64,000 nt of DNA from Leptothrix sp. (in: b-proteobacteria) (GCA_013822685.1 PNKV01000001.1:62001-126000); one strand, 5' to 3'. Shown: positions 44,647 to 54,278, counted from the stretch's first letter. Notes: generated by a model from the letters alone, not told the origin. Numbers and translations are program-made.

Positions 44647-47393
44647 CACTGCACCTTGAACTTGAATTTGCCATCCTTGCCCGCGCTGACCTTGATCTTG
44701 CTGATCGCCTGGCCCTCGGCCATGCGCGCCAGCACGCTGTCGGCGATCTCAGGCAGCAAGGTGCCGTTCAGGATGTGGTCCACCGCCCTAGCGCCGGTGT
44801 CCACCTCGGTGCAGCGGTTGAGCACGGCCTCCATCAGGGCCTCGTCGTAATCCAGCACCGCCTGGTGGTTGGCCGCCACGCGCTGCGCAATGCGGTCCAG
44901 CTTGAGCCGGATCACGTTGAGCAACACGTCATCGCTCAGGGGGTAATAAGGAATCACCTTGGTGCGCCCGATGAAGGCCGGCTTGAAGGTTTTGTACAAG
45001 GTGGGCCGCAGGGTCTCGGCCAAGCCTTCGGCATCGGGCAGCTCGCCTGGCGACTTCATCACGGTGCCGCCAGCCGCCTCGTCGTGCTTGAAGCAGGCTT
45101 GCATGATGCCCTGCGAGCCCACGTTGGACGTCAGGATGATGACGGTGTTGCGGAAGTCGATCTCGCGGCCTTCGGCGTCGTCCATCAGGCCCTTGTCGAA
45201 CACCTGGAAGAACATCTCCAGCACGTCGGGGTGGGCCTTCTCGACCTCGTCCAACAAAACCACGCTGTAAGGCTTGCGGCGAACGGCCTCGGTCAGCACC
45301 CCGCCCTCGCCATAGCCCACGTAACCAGGAGGCGAGCCCTTCAGGCCGCTGACGCTGTGCGCCTCCTGGTATTCGCTCATGTTGATGGTGACGAGGTTGC
45401 GCTCTCCACCGTACAGGATGTCGGCCAAGGCCAGAGCGGTTTCGGTCTTGCCGACGCCACTGGGGCCCACGAACAGGAACACGCCCTTGGGCTTGTTGGG
45501 ATCTTCCAGACCAGCTCGGGCCGTGCGCACGCGCTGGGCAATGGCGGCCAAGGCATGGTCCTGGCCAATCACGCGCTCTTGCAAAGTGGTGTGCAAGTGG
45601 CGCACCGTCTTGATCTCGTCCTTGACCATCTTGCCCAAGGGAATGCCGGTCCAGGCCGCCACAATTTCGGCGACCACGTGGCCATCGACCTGCATGGGCA
45701 CCAGGGGCGCTTCACCTTGCAACGCAGCCAACTCGGCTTGCTTGAGCGACAAGAGTTCGTGCTCAGGGCTGGCGTGGGCGATGGCCGCCTTCTTGCGGCC
45801 CTTGGTGGCGGCTTTGGCGCCGTCGTCCTGTGCCGCATCGCCAGGGTCAGACTCGCTGGCGCGGCTTTCCAACTTGGCGCGCAGGTCACGGATATCGGCC
45901 ACCAACTGCTGCTCGAAAATCCAGCGTTCTTCGTCAACGGCCAAGGTGGCCTGAAGCACGTTGCGTTCCGCTTGCAGTTCATCCAGGCGCGTGCCATGGC
46001 TGGCACCGCTGGCCGCCTCACGTTTCAAGGCGCCGGATTCGGCGTCCAGGCGCTCAATGCGTTTGCGCGCGTCCTCGATGCGGGCAGGCGTGGCGCTTTG
46101 GCCCAGGGCAACCTTGGCGCAAGCCGTGTCCAGCACGCTGATGGCCTTGTCGGGCAACTGGCGGCCGCTGATGTAGCGGGCCGACAAGCGAACGGCCTCC
46201 AGAATGGCTTCGTCGAACAGGCGCACGCCAAAGTGCTTTTCCATCAGGGGCGCCATGCCGCGCAGCATGGCGCAGGCCAGCTCTTCGCTGGGTTCTTCCA
46301 CCTTCACCACCTGAAAGCGCCGGGCCAGGGCCGCGTCTTTTTCAAAGTACTTTTTGTACTCACCCCAGGTGGTGGCCGCGATGGTGCGCAGCTCGCCCCG
46401 CGCCAGCGCTGGCTTGAGCAAATTGGCCGCATCGTTCTGGCCAGCCTGCCCGCCCGCGCCAATCATGGTGTGCGCTTCGTCAATGAACAAGATGATGGGG
46501 TGCGGGCTTTTCTTGACCTCATCAATCACGTTCTTCAGGCGGTTCTCGAACTCCCCCTTGACCGACGCCCCGGCCTGCAGCAGGCCCATGTCCAACACGT
46601 GGATGGCCACACCTTGCAGCGACGACGGCACATCGCCCAGGGCGACGCGCAGCGCCAGCCCTTCCACCACCGCGGTCTTGCCCACGCCGGCTTCGCCCGT
46701 GAGGATGGGGTTGTTCTGCCGGCGGCGCATCAGGATGTCAATCGCCTGGCGGATCTCGGCATCGCGGCCAATGACCGGGTCCACCTGGCCGTCCCGCGCA
46801 CGTTGCGTGAGGTTGGTGGTGAACTGGTCCAGGGCCGGCGTCTTGCCTGCCAAGGTGTCGCTGGCATCGGTCTCGTCGCCCGTCACCGCGGGCTGACCAA
46901 GGTGCATGGCCTGTGCAGCCTCTTGCGAGCCTTGCGTCACCTCGGCCAATTTGTGCTTCAGGTCATCCAGCTTGAAGCCGCCAAACAGCTTGGAGCCGCG
47001 ATAGGCCAGTTGACTGAGCGATGGTTCTGTCAGCAAGGCCATCAGCAAGTGGGCGCTGCGGATGCCCGAAGCCTGCGACTCCAGCGACGCGATCAACCAA
47101 CCATGCTCCAGCAGCACCGGCAGATGGCTGGAGAACACCGGCGTGCGGCTGTTGCCGGTCTTGAACCGGCCCAGCTCGGATTCAAGGTCACGCTGCAATT
47201 CGGTGGCGGACACCCCAAAGCGCCGGCACAACACCACCAGGTCGCTTTGAGGCTGCTCCAACAGGGCCAGGAACAGGTGCTCCAGATCCACCTCGTAGTG
47301 GCCACGCCCCATGCACAGGCTGGCGGCCCGCTCCGCCGCGCGGCGGGTGGTGTCATTGAGTTTGGAGATCAAGGTCTTGAGGTTCTGGCTCAT
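44646..47393 (-). CDS. clpV: T6SS sheath-recycling ATPase ClpV (TssH)
   Basis: The 915-residue AAA+ protein has an N-terminal Clp-N domain, a first Walker A GEAGVGKTA near residue 232 and a middle coiled-coil domain with an Ala/Lys-rich insertion (AAQDDGAKAATKGRKKAA). A second Walker A GPSGVGKTE lies near residue 643. T6SS context and the VPMQVDGHVVAEIVAAWTG segment favour ClpV over ClpB. It disassembles contracted TssB/TssC sheath. The frame can be read 40 residues further upstream, but MSQNLKTLISKLN is the family start. Confidence 0.96.
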   Translation of the reverse strand: MSQNLKTLISKLNDTTRRAAERAASLCMGRGHYEVDLEHLFLALLEQPQSDLVVLCRRFGVSATELQRDLESELGRFKTGNSRTPVFSSHLPVLLEHGWLIASLESQASGIRSAHLLMALLTEPSLSQLAYRGSKLFGGFKLDDLKHKLAEVTQGSQEAAQAMHLGQPAVTGDETDASDTLAGKTPALDQFTTNLTQRARDGQVDPVIGRDAEIRQAIDILMRRRQNNPILTGEAGVGKTAVVEGLALRVALGDVPSSLQGVAIHVLDMGLLQAGASVKGEFENRLKNVIDEVKKSPHPIILFIDEAHTMIGAGGQAGQNDAANLLKPALARGELRTIAATTWGEYKKYFEKDAALARRFQVVKVEEPSEELACAMLRGMAPLMEKHFGVRLFDEAILEAVRLSARYISGRQLPDKAISVLDTACAKVALGQSATPARIEDARKRIERLDAESGALKREAASGASHGTRLDELQAERNVLQATLAVDEERWIFEQQLVADIRDLRAKLESRASESDPGDAAQDDGAKAATKGRKKAAIAHASPEHELLSLKQAELAALQGEAPLVPMQVDGHVVAEIVAAWTGIPLGKMVKDEIKTVRHLHTTLQERVIGQDHALAAIAQRVRTARAGLEDPNKPKGVFLFVGPSGVGKTETALALADILYGGERNLVTINMSEYQEAHSVSGLKGSPPGYVGYGEGGVLTEAVRRKPYSVVLLDEVEKAHPDVLEMFFQVFDKGLMDDAEGREIDFRNTVIILTSNVGSQGIMQACFKHDEAAGGTVMKSPGELPDAEGLAETLRPTLYKTFKPAFIGRTKVIPYYPLSDDVLLNVIRLKLDRIAQRVAANHQAVLDYDEALMEAVLNRCTEVDTGARAVDHILNGTLLPEIADSVLARMAEGQAISKIKVSAGKDGKFKFKVQ

Positions 47394-47434
47394 GGTGATG
47401 ACAGCGTTGAATGTGTTTTTATGGTGATGTGAAG

Positions 47435-48502
47435 TCAGGCCGCCGCGTGGATGTCGTAGCGCACGTCGGCGCGGTCCTCGTTGGCAGGCCGTGTTTGCAA
47501 AAAAGTGTCCCAACCCAGGCGGGCTTCGGTGACCGAGCGCTTGGAGTCCAGCGCACTGCCTCGCACCTCGTCGTGGTGCAAGCGCAGGTTGACCTCGAAC
47601 TCAAGGCTCACCCCGTTCAACAGGGTCAGCAGTTCGCGCAAGGCCAAGGCCCCCGGAGCCCCGGGCAAGAAGCGCCGGAATCGGACATGGTCGAGTGGGC
47701 CCAACACGATGCGCATGCGCAGGTCGCGCTGCCACACCCGCTCACCCAGCATGGCGGACTGGCCCAAGCCGCCACGGCCAGGCCGGCCCAGGTAATGGCG
47801 CCCAGCCTCGGGCAAGGTGTACCAGCGGCCCACGAACTGCTCCAACGCCACCGGCACATCCAGGTAACCCTGCAGCACCTGCTGCAACTGGTGGGCTGAC
47901 AAAGTGCGCTGCTGCAAGGTGCCTGCATAAAAGGCCAGGGCCTCGTCGGCCACGCCCGTTCGCTCGGTGTTCAGGCGGCCACGCAGCGACTTCTGTCCAA
48001 TGCCGGCCAAGGCCAGGGCCATGGGCATGAAGCGCTGACGCCGATCGCCTTCGTACTGGATGTGCAGTCGGTGCTTTTTCCAGGCTTGGTAGAACAGCAT
48101 CACCGCGCGGTGGCTGAACACATCCATGAAGGCCCGGGCGGCATGGTCCTTCTGGTACAGCTCGCGCTGGGCCAGCGACTCCGTGTAATGCAGCGGCAAG
48201 GTGCCCGTGACGCCCAACAAGCCCATGAACGCAGGGGTCAGGTCGATTCGTTCGATGTCTTGTGGGTCTGCGGCGTGCTCTGCCGGCTGGCCATCGGCCC
48301 GCCGGTGCACGAGCAGGGATTCGATCTCGCTGACGGGAAAGCCCAGCGAGATGGAGTTGCGGAAGTTCAGCTTGTCCAAGCCTTCAGGCGTGGCCAGCCA
48401 CCGCTCCAGCAGGCGCACCGCCTGGAAGAAGCCAAACTGCTGCGGCTCACGCAGCAGTTGCTCGATCACACCAGTGGTTTGTCGCCGTTGCGGGGCGGGC
48501 AT
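47435..48502 (-). CDS. tssG: T6SS baseplate subunit TssG
   Basis: The 355-residue protein has the TssG N-terminus (FGFFQAVRLLERW) and LNFRNSISLGFPVSEIESL, LTPAFMGLLGVTGTLPLHYTE and the C-terminal RLGWDTFLQT. TssG forms the baseplate wedge with TssF, TssE and TssK. Its start lies inside tssF, overlapping by 37 bases, which suggests translational coupling. Confidence 0.95.
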   Translation of the reverse strand: MPAPQRRQTTGVIEQLLREPQQFGFFQAVRLLERWLATPEGLDKLNFRNSISLGFPVSEIESLLVHRRADGQPAEHAADPQDIERIDLTPAFMGLLGVTGTLPLHYTESLAQRELYQKDHAARAFMDVFSHRAVMLFYQAWKKHRLHIQYEGDRRQRFMPMALALAGIGQKSLRGRLNTERTGVADEALAFYAGTLQQRTLSAHQLQQVLQGYLDVPVALEQFVGRWYTLPEAGRHYLGRPGRGGLGQSAMLGERVWQRDLRMRIVLGPLDHVRFRRFLPGAPGALALRELLTLLNGVSLEFEVNLRLHHDEVRGSALDSKRSVTEARLGWDTFLQTRPANEDRADVRYDIHAAA

Positions 48503-50439
48503 GTGAGCACCTCTTCCTGTGTGCGAGCCGACACGATGGTCAACTGCGTGAAACTGTTGACGTGAACGTACAGGCCAAAGAAATGGTCCATCACCGCGGC
48601 GAGCAAGCCCAGCCCAGTGCCGACAAAACTGTCTTCATCGACGGTCAGCCGCACTTGGGTACCGCGCACGAAGGTGGCGAAGGGCTCACCGGGCAGCCAG
48701 GCCGTGGTGGGACGAAACTCAACCGCGACCAAGCCATCCACCTGCCGGCGGTTGGACGCGCTGCGTGGCAGGTCGTACAGACGCAGCATCTCCTTCAGCG
48801 CGTCGATGCCGCCAGAAGACAGGGACAAATGGTTCAAGGACAGGTGTGAAATCAATCGCCACAAGGTGCCCCGCCCGCGTTCAAAGCGCTGGCTGACCGT
48901 GGGCTTGCGCAACATCCTGATTTCGCGGGCCAGGCTGCCACCCTCCAGGGTCAGGTCACCGCCTGGCGAGCCAAAAGCCAGCAAGCTGGGCAAATCTCGG
49001 TTGGTGGCCGTCACCGTCAAGGACAAGGTCTCGGTCTGCGGCAGGGCCGGCTCAAAATCAACATCGACGATGGAGATCTCGGTTTCGTAGCCCGGGCTTT
49101 GCTCGGCCAAGTCGTCATCACGCCGGGCGTGCCAATAACGACCCGGCGCGCGGCCTTCACCCTGTGCCTTGGACCGTTGACGGCGCAAGGCTGCGAGGTT
49201 GGGCGCCGAAGTGCTGAGCTCGGCCTCGTCAAATGGCAGCAGATCGTCGTGCCTCAATGAAAAGAAGGGACGGAACTCATCAACCGATTCGCCATGCGGC
49301 GTTTGCAGAACACGGTAGACGCGGTCGATGGAATAGACCTCATGGCCAAACGCGCGGCGGCTGTCGGGCAAGACCGGGTAGCTGGACGCCGTGTGGGTGA
49401 CGCGGATGGGATCGGCCGGCTGGCTGAACAGGTTGACCACAGGCGTGCAACCCAGCACGAAGCTGCGGGCCTGGATGGTCTCCAGCAAGCGGGACTCGTC
49501 TGAATCACTGCGGATGCCGGACATGAGCAAGTGCAAGGTCAAAGAACGCACACAACGAGCGTCACCGTCGCCACCGTCTGAGGGTGCCTGGCGCAGGTTG
49601 CGGGGCACCGGCACCGTCAGATCGACAAAGTTGAACTTGTCTGGGAAGGCGAAGTACTCGGTCAACAAGCGGTATGCCGCATGCGATCGCGCATCGAAAT
49701 CAATCAAGGCTTCGTTGTCGGCAAAGCCTGCCAACTGGGGCTCGGCTTTGTCGATCCCGATCGACGCCGCCGACAGCCAAGGCTGGTGCTGGGTCACCTG
49801 GGTCATCACGCCCACCACCTTCTGGCACAGCGCCTCGCGCAAGGCGCTGACCTGCGAAGACTCACCATCCAGGTACACGCGCAAAGGCTGGTCGGCCAGA
49901 ACGCTCCACGAGGCCTGGGGCGACAACAACTCCAGGGTGATGGACAGCACCGAGGTGGCGCCGGCGGGCAAACGCGTGCCTTCGGGCGCCAGCACCGAGT
50001 TGCGAAATGTGGCGGTGGCAATGCGCACTGGCTGCAGCGTGACCGATTGGGTCGTGCGGAACCTGCAGGGCACGCCCTTGACTGGCCGCGAGGTCAACAC
50101 AGTACCCCGGGCCACCTCGGCCGTCTTGCTCATCTGGCCTGCAGCCATGCCCAGATCGAACTGGGCAATGGAGCAGGACGGGAAAGGCCGGAGATAGTGC
50201 GGGTACAGCACCTCCAGCATGGATTCGGTGAACAGCGGAAAGTCGTCATCCAGGCGCTTGTGAACACGCGCCGCCAGCAAGGCAAAGGACTCGATCATCC
50301 GCTCGACATGGGGATCCTGCGAAACGTCGTTGGCCAATTGCAGGCGCCCGGCGATCTTGGGATAGCGCTCGGCAAAGCTCATCGACGACTGCCGCAGCAA
50401 GGCCAGTTCGCGCTCGTAATGGGGCAGCAAGTTTTCCAT
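48466..50439 (-). CDS. tssF: T6SS baseplate subunit TssF
   Basis: The 657-residue protein opens with the TssF signature LLPHYERELALLRQSSMSFA, then FAERYPKIAGRLQLAN and LYPHYLRPFPSCSIAQFDL. It is slightly longer than the common ~600 residues. It is the main wedge component of the baseplate, two per TssG. It starts 2 bases after the tssE stop. Confidence 0.96.
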   Translation of the reverse strand: MENLLPHYERELALLRQSSMSFAERYPKIAGRLQLANDVSQDPHVERMIESFALLAARVHKRLDDDFPLFTESMLEVLYPHYLRPFPSCSIAQFDLGMAAGQMSKTAEVARGTVLTSRPVKGVPCRFRTTQSVTLQPVRIATATFRNSVLAPEGTRLPAGATSVLSITLELLSPQASWSVLADQPLRVYLDGESSQVSALREALCQKVVGVMTQVTQHQPWLSAASIGIDKAEPQLAGFADNEALIDFDARSHAAYRLLTEYFAFPDKFNFVDLTVPVPRNLRQAPSDGGDGDARCVRSLTLHLLMSGIRSDSDESRLLETIQARSFVLGCTPVVNLFSQPADPIRVTHTASSYPVLPDSRRAFGHEVYSIDRVYRVLQTPHGESVDEFRPFFSLRHDDLLPFDEAELSTSAPNLAALRRQRSKAQGEGRAPGRYWHARRDDDLAEQSPGYETEISIVDVDFEPALPQTETLSLTVTATNRDLPSLLAFGSPGGDLTLEGGSLAREIRMLRKPTVSQRFERGRGTLWRLISHLSLNHLSLSSGGIDALKEMLRLYDLPRSASNRRQVDGLVAVEFRPTTAWLPGEPFATFVRGTQVRLTVDEDSFVGTGLGLLAAVMDHFFGLYVHVNSFTQLTIVSARTQEEVLTCPPRNGDKPLV

Positions 50440-50441
50440 GG

Positions 50442-50906
50442 CTAGGCGTTGCGTCCGCGAGAAACTTGGTAGCGCTGACTGACCGGTTGCAAGACCGCGT
50501 CGAAGCTGACGATCTCGTTGGCCTCGTGGGCAATCAACAAGGCCTGGATGGCAAAGTGCAGGCGCTGACCGGGGCCTGCCGTGCTGCTCACCTGGACCAC
50601 CGGGTTTTGAAGGCGTGGCTCGTGCACCAGCAGAGCGGATCGGATGTCTTCACAGATCAGAGCGCGGTCCCCCTGGTTGGCCAAGGACAGGGACACAAAG
50701 TCTTTCAGGCCAAAGGACAGCAATGATTGCTGGCAATGCGTGAAACCGCCCAACATGCCTTCGGGCATGCCGCAACGGGAGTTCAACAGCGACTCGACAT
50801 CGCGTGCCACGCTGTCCTTGAGCTGATCGATCGATGTGTGCCCCCGTTCATCACGGTGGTCATCGGTCAACTTCTCCAGCAGATTCAGTCCAAACAAGGT
50901 CATCAT
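50442..50906 (-). CDS. tssE: T6SS baseplate subunit TssE (gp25-like)
   Basis: The 154-residue product has the gp25/TssE fold: LFGLNLLEKL, then SVARDVESLLNSRCG and the C-terminal LHFAIQALLI strand. The ATGATG start at 50906/50903 is preceded directly by the T-run of the hcp terminator and has no Shine-Dalgarno. Translation must therefore use a weak site or the transcript must escape the terminator. This may keep TssE low relative to Hcp. Confidence 0.9.
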   Translation of the reverse strand: MMTLFGLNLLEKLTDDHRDERGHTSIDQLKDSVARDVESLLNSRCGMPEGMLGGFTHCQQSLLSFGLKDFVSLSLANQGDRALICEDIRSALLVHEPRLQNPVVQVSSTAGPGQRLHFAIQALLIAHEANEIVSFDAVLQPVSQRYQVSRGRNA

Positions 50907-50907
50907 G

Positions 50908-50935
50908 AAAAAAGCGGCGGCACGAGGCCGCCGCT
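50908..50935 (-). terminator. Intrinsic terminator between hcp and tssE
   Basis: On the minus strand, AGCGGCGGC and GCCGCCGCT form a perfect 9-bp GC-rich stem with a CTCGT loop and six T residues. It lies 15 bases past the hcp stop, and its T-run ends one base before the tssE ATG. It should end most transcripts after hcp, giving high Hcp and lower baseplate expression. Confidence 0.88.
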
Positions 50936-50949
50936 GTCCGTTCAGTCGA

Positions 50950-51510
50950 TCAAGCGAAGGTCGACGTGTTGGTGGCCAGGTTCCAGGCACCGGTGCCGGT
51001 GACCGAACCTTGGCTGCCGTCCAGCTTGGACGCCGAGTAAGCCCAATCTACAGCCGAGTACTTCAGGCCGAAGGTTTCCTTGGGGATGCCTTCTTCCGAG
51101 ACCGTGGGCGCCACCGACGAGATCAGCACGTTCTTCAACTTGATGACCAGGTACTTGACGCGGTCGTTCTTGGTGCCGCTGTTGAACGAGCCCGTCTGGC
51201 CGCTGGAGCGGTAGAACGTAATTTCGACTTCAGGGGTGACCAGGCCTTGCGAGGCGGCTTGCCACAGCTTGGGGCTCGACGAGTCGATGTCCTTGACGAA
51301 CACCATTTCGTCGTGCTCGCAGCGCTCGGAGGTGTGACCACCGGCGGTCGACGCCGAAGCCGACTTGGGTTGGCGGATCAAGTGGGCCCAGGAGTCCACT
51401 TCGATCGTGGGCTTGGCGTTCTGGCCAGTCGCGGCGTTGCTGCCGTGGACTGCGTCACGCACGTCACCCTTGATGGCCGAGTTCTTGAACTCGATGTAGA
51501 TGTCTTTCAT
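50950..51510 (-). CDS. hcp: T6SS tube protein Hcp (TssD)
   Basis: The 186-residue protein matches Hcp: MKDIYIEFKNSAIKGD, then HDEMVFVKDIDSSSPKLWQA, EVEITFYRSSG and the end VDWAYSASKLDGSQG. It is a little longer than the usual ~160-172 residues. Hexameric rings stack into the inner tube expelled by the sheath. A clear GGAAGG-type ribosome site precedes tssC, not hcp. The strong terminator downstream isolates it from tssE. Confidence 0.95.
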   Translation of the reverse strand: MKDIYIEFKNSAIKGDVRDAVHGSNAATGQNAKPTIEVDSWAHLIRQPKSASASTAGGHTSERCEHDEMVFVKDIDSSSPKLWQAASQGLVTPEVEITFYRSSGQTGSFNSGTKNDRVKYLVIKLKNVLISSVAPTVSEEGIPKETFGLKYSAVDWAYSASKLDGSQGSVTGTGAWNLATNTSTFA

Positions 51511-51550
51511 TGTTTTCCTTCCGTGATGTTTTTAAAGAATTGGATGCGCT

Positions 51551-53029
51551 TTAAGCACCGCTGGGCAGTTCTGCAACCAAGCGCAGCGACACCGAGAGCT
51601 CATCCAGCTGGAAATGCGGGCGCACGAAAGCGACCGCACGGTACACCCCAGGTCGTCCGGGGACTTCCTGCACCTCGATGGATGCCTCCCTGAGGGGGTA
51701 TTTGGCTTTGGCTTCTTGCGACGCGCTGTCGTCAGCCAAAACATATTGAGCGATCCATGCATTGAGGAAGCTCTCGACATTGCCCGCCGAAGCAAAGCTG
51801 CCGATCTTGTCGCGCATCATTGCCTTGAGGTAGTGCGCGATGCGGCACACCGAGAAGATGTATTGCAACTGCGAGGCCAAGGTGGCGTTGGCGGTGGCGG
51901 CCGGGTTGTCGTACTTCTTGTGCTTCTGCACCGATTGCGCGCCAAAGAAGGCGGCGTAGTCGGTGTTCTTGCAATGGACCAGGGGGATGAAACCGAGGTC
52001 GCTGAGCTCTTTCTCACGGCGGTCCGTGATCGAGATCTCAGTCGGGCACTTCAGGGCCACTTCACCATCGTCGGTCTTGAACGTGTGGGTGGGCAGGTCT
52101 TCGACCAGGCCGCCACCTTCAACACCGCGGATGGCCGCGCACCAGCCGTACATTTCGAAGGCCGAGGTCAAGCGTGCACCGAAAGCGTAGGCGGCGTTCA
52201 CCCACAGGTACTTGCTGTGGTCGGTGCCGTCGATGTCTTCAACGAAGTTGAAGCCTTCGGTGGTGTTGCCATCCTTGGGATCAAAAGGAAGGCGACCCAG
52301 GAAACGCGGCAAGGTCAAGGCCACATAGCGGGAATCCTCCGACTCGCGGAAGGACTTCCACTTGGCGTATTCCACGGTGTCGAACACCTTGGCCATGTCT
52401 CGGGGCTTACCCAGGTCGGTGAAGGTGTCCAAGCCCATCAGCTCTGGCGACGCTGCCGAGATGAAAGGCGCATGGGCGGCGGCCGCAACATGCGACATCT
52501 GGTCCAGGAAGTACATGTCTTCAGCGCCACGGCCGGCTTCAAAGTCGCCGATCAAGGCCGCAAAAGGTGCGCCGCCAAAGGTGCCGAACTCTTCTTCGTA
52601 AACCTTCTTGAACAAGGCCGACTGGTCAAAGTCGATCGCGGTTTTGAAGTCTTTGACAAGCTCTTTCTTGGTGGCATTGAACACCTTGATCTTGAGCTTC
52701 TCCCCAGTGGAGGTCTGCTTGCACAGGTAGTGCAGGCCCGTCCACGAGGATTCCAGCTTTTGGAACTCGGCGGCATGCATCACTTCGCTGAGCTGGTCGG
52801 AGATCAGTCGATCGATCTCGGCGATGCGCGCATCCAGCGTGGCCGACAGGTTGTCGGAAACGACGACGGTGCCTTGCAAGACTTCCTTGACCAGCTCGCC
52901 AATGATGTCCTTCGCGCGGGCATGCTCAGTGTCGGTCTTGGCGACCTTGCTCTTGGCAACGATGTCATCCAGCAAGCTGAAAGCATCGGCGGCCACGGGC
53001 TGGCCATTGGATTGAAGTTGTGCGCTCAT
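51551..53029 (-). CDS. tssC: T6SS sheath large subunit TssC (VipB)
   Basis: The 492-residue protein has the TssC/EvpB hallmarks: EFQKLESSWTGLHYLCKQT, FGGAPFAALIGDFEAGRGAED, LPRFLGRLPFDP and FNFVEDIDG, with a C-terminal DDSASQEAKAKYPLREASIE. With TssB it builds the contractile sheath. It lies 4 bases after the tssB stop and 40 bases before hcp. Confidence 0.97.
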   Translation of the reverse strand: MSAQLQSNGQPVAADAFSLLDDIVAKSKVAKTDTEHARAKDIIGELVKEVLQGTVVVSDNLSATLDARIAEIDRLISDQLSEVMHAAEFQKLESSWTGLHYLCKQTSTGEKLKIKVFNATKKELVKDFKTAIDFDQSALFKKVYEEEFGTFGGAPFAALIGDFEAGRGAEDMYFLDQMSHVAAAAHAPFISAASPELMGLDTFTDLGKPRDMAKVFDTVEYAKWKSFRESEDSRYVALTLPRFLGRLPFDPKDGNTTEGFNFVEDIDGTDHSKYLWVNAAYAFGARLTSAFEMYGWCAAIRGVEGGGLVEDLPTHTFKTDDGEVALKCPTEISITDRREKELSDLGFIPLVHCKNTDYAAFFGAQSVQKHKKYDNPAATANATLASQLQYIFSVCRIAHYLKAMMRDKIGSFASAGNVESFLNAWIAQYVLADDSASQEAKAKYPLREASIEVQEVPGRPGVYRAVAFVRPHFQLDELSVSLRLVAELPSGA

Positions 53030-53033
53030 GGTG

Positions 53034-53549
53034 TCACTCCTCGGCCTTGTGGGTTTCAGCGCCCAGCTGCTTGAGCTGTTCGGTGTTGCTCAGGACATCG
53101 CCCAGAACGTCTTCCAGCTTTTCATTGCCTGCCATCTTGTTGCGCAGATCGGAAAGCTTGGTGCGGGCTTCCAGCAATTTGCGCAGGGGCTCGACCTGCT
53201 CGACCACCGACTCGGGGCGGAAGTCATCGATCTTCTTGAAATCCAGGTTGACCGCGAACTCGCCGCCATCCGCGCTGAGCTTGTTCTTGACGCGGTAGCT
53301 GGCGCGGGGCGCCATGCCAGACAGCACTTCGTCGAAGTTATCCAGATCCACGTTGACGAACTTGCGGTCTTTCAAACGGACAACAGGCTTGTCAGGATCG
53401 GGCTGGCCGGTGAAATCACCCATCACACCCATCACAAAAGGCAACTCCTTCTGCTCGATCGCATCGCCGATCTCGACGTCGTACGTCAACTGAACACGCG
53501 GGGGGCGAACACGCTCCAGACGCTTTTGAACACTGTCGTTTTTGGCCAT
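53034..53549 (-). CDS. tssB: T6SS sheath small subunit TssB (VipA)
   Basis: The 171-residue protein has the TssB signature LPFVMGVMGDFTGQP, the RKFVNVDLDNFDEVLSGMAP segment and the C-terminal helix carrying LRNKMAGNEKLEDVL. It pairs with TssC in the sheath and its helix is the ClpV contact. A GAGGAG Shine-Dalgarno precedes the ATG. Confidence 0.97.
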   Translation of the reverse strand: MAKNDSVQKRLERVRPPRVQLTYDVEIGDAIEQKELPFVMGVMGDFTGQPDPDKPVVRLKDRKFVNVDLDNFDEVLSGMAPRASYRVKNKLSADGGEFAVNLDFKKIDDFRPESVVEQVEPLRKLLEARTKLSDLRNKMAGNEKLEDVLGDVLSNTEQLKQLGAETHKAEE

Positions 53550-53576
53550 GACAAAACTCCTCTCTGTGGAAACTGA

Positions 53577-54278
53577 TTACTTCAAAGCACCAAAGGGGTT
53601 GTTGCGCCCCCCGGCCGCCGGCGGCGCAGCATTGAGCGCGTTCACCGGATTGGTGGCTGGGGTTTTGGCTGCAGAGGCCACCACCGGTGCGGGAGCGGTG
53701 ACCACGGGACGGGGTGTTGATGCCACGCGCCGGGTGGCGCGTGCAGGTTTGGCTTCAGGTGCGGAAGCAGCAGCCAACGGAGGCACGAGAATGGGTTCCC
53801 CCAAGGCCTCTCGGATCAGCTTGGCCACGCTTTCAGCTTCTGTGCGTGCTGAGCCGTTGACCTCGTTGGCTTTGCGCAGCTGTTCCAGCGCCTGTGCGCT
53901 GACTCGCAGCCCACTGACCGCGAGAATGCTCTTGGCTGTGAGGTCGGTGGTGTCACGCTGCAAGGTCTCTTGGGCCGCGGTGATGGCCTGGCCATATTGG
54001 CGCGCATCAAAGTAGATCTGCGCCTTGCGCAGCCAGGGTGTTTTGCTGGCCGGATCCACCTTGATGGCGGTGTCCAGCTCGGCCAGAGCGTCTTCAGTCT
54101 TGCCCAGCTTCTGGGCTTTGTCAGCAGCATCAAGACGCTCGCTCAGCTTCTCGGCCGTGGCAGCACTGGCGGCCGCGCTATCAGCTTGCTTGGGCGTGAT
54201 GCTGCAAGCTGTTAAAGCGAAAATAAGCGAGACCATTGCCGCGCTCGACAGGCCGCGACGCACATGGGTATACAGCAA
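53577..54278 (-). CDS. TPR lipoprotein at the head of the T6SS minus arm
   Basis: The 233-residue product has a lipobox LTAC (Cys25 from the TTG start) after MVSLIFALTACS, a TPR-like region (about 35-120: KTEDALAELDTAIKVDPASK, then PWLRKAQIYFDARQYGQAI) and a disordered Ala/Pro-rich tail. TTG 54278 is favoured because GGGAG lies 8 bases upstream; GTG 54263 is an alternative. It lies 27 bases upstream of tssB and is probably T6SS-linked. Homologues are common at this position in Burkholderiales T6SS clusters, without a settled name known to me. Confidence 0.8.
   Translation of the reverse strand: MLYTHVRRGLSSAAMVSLIFALTACSITPKQADSAAASAATAEKLSERLDAADKAQKLGKTEDALAELDTAIKVDPASKTPWLRKAQIYFDARQYGQAITAAQETLQRDTTDLTAKSILAVSGLRVSAQALEQLRKANEVNGSARTEAESVAKLIREALGEPILVPPLAAASAPEAKPARATRRVASTPRPVVTAPAPVVASAAKTPATNPVNALNAAPPAAGGRNNPFGALK

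Noticed and set aside
44529..47432. A 967-codon plus-strand open frame opposite clpV
   Set aside because: It is the antisense shadow of the clpV codons, with low-complexity His/Gln/Arg/Gly composition and no domain. GC-rich third positions make such frames common here.
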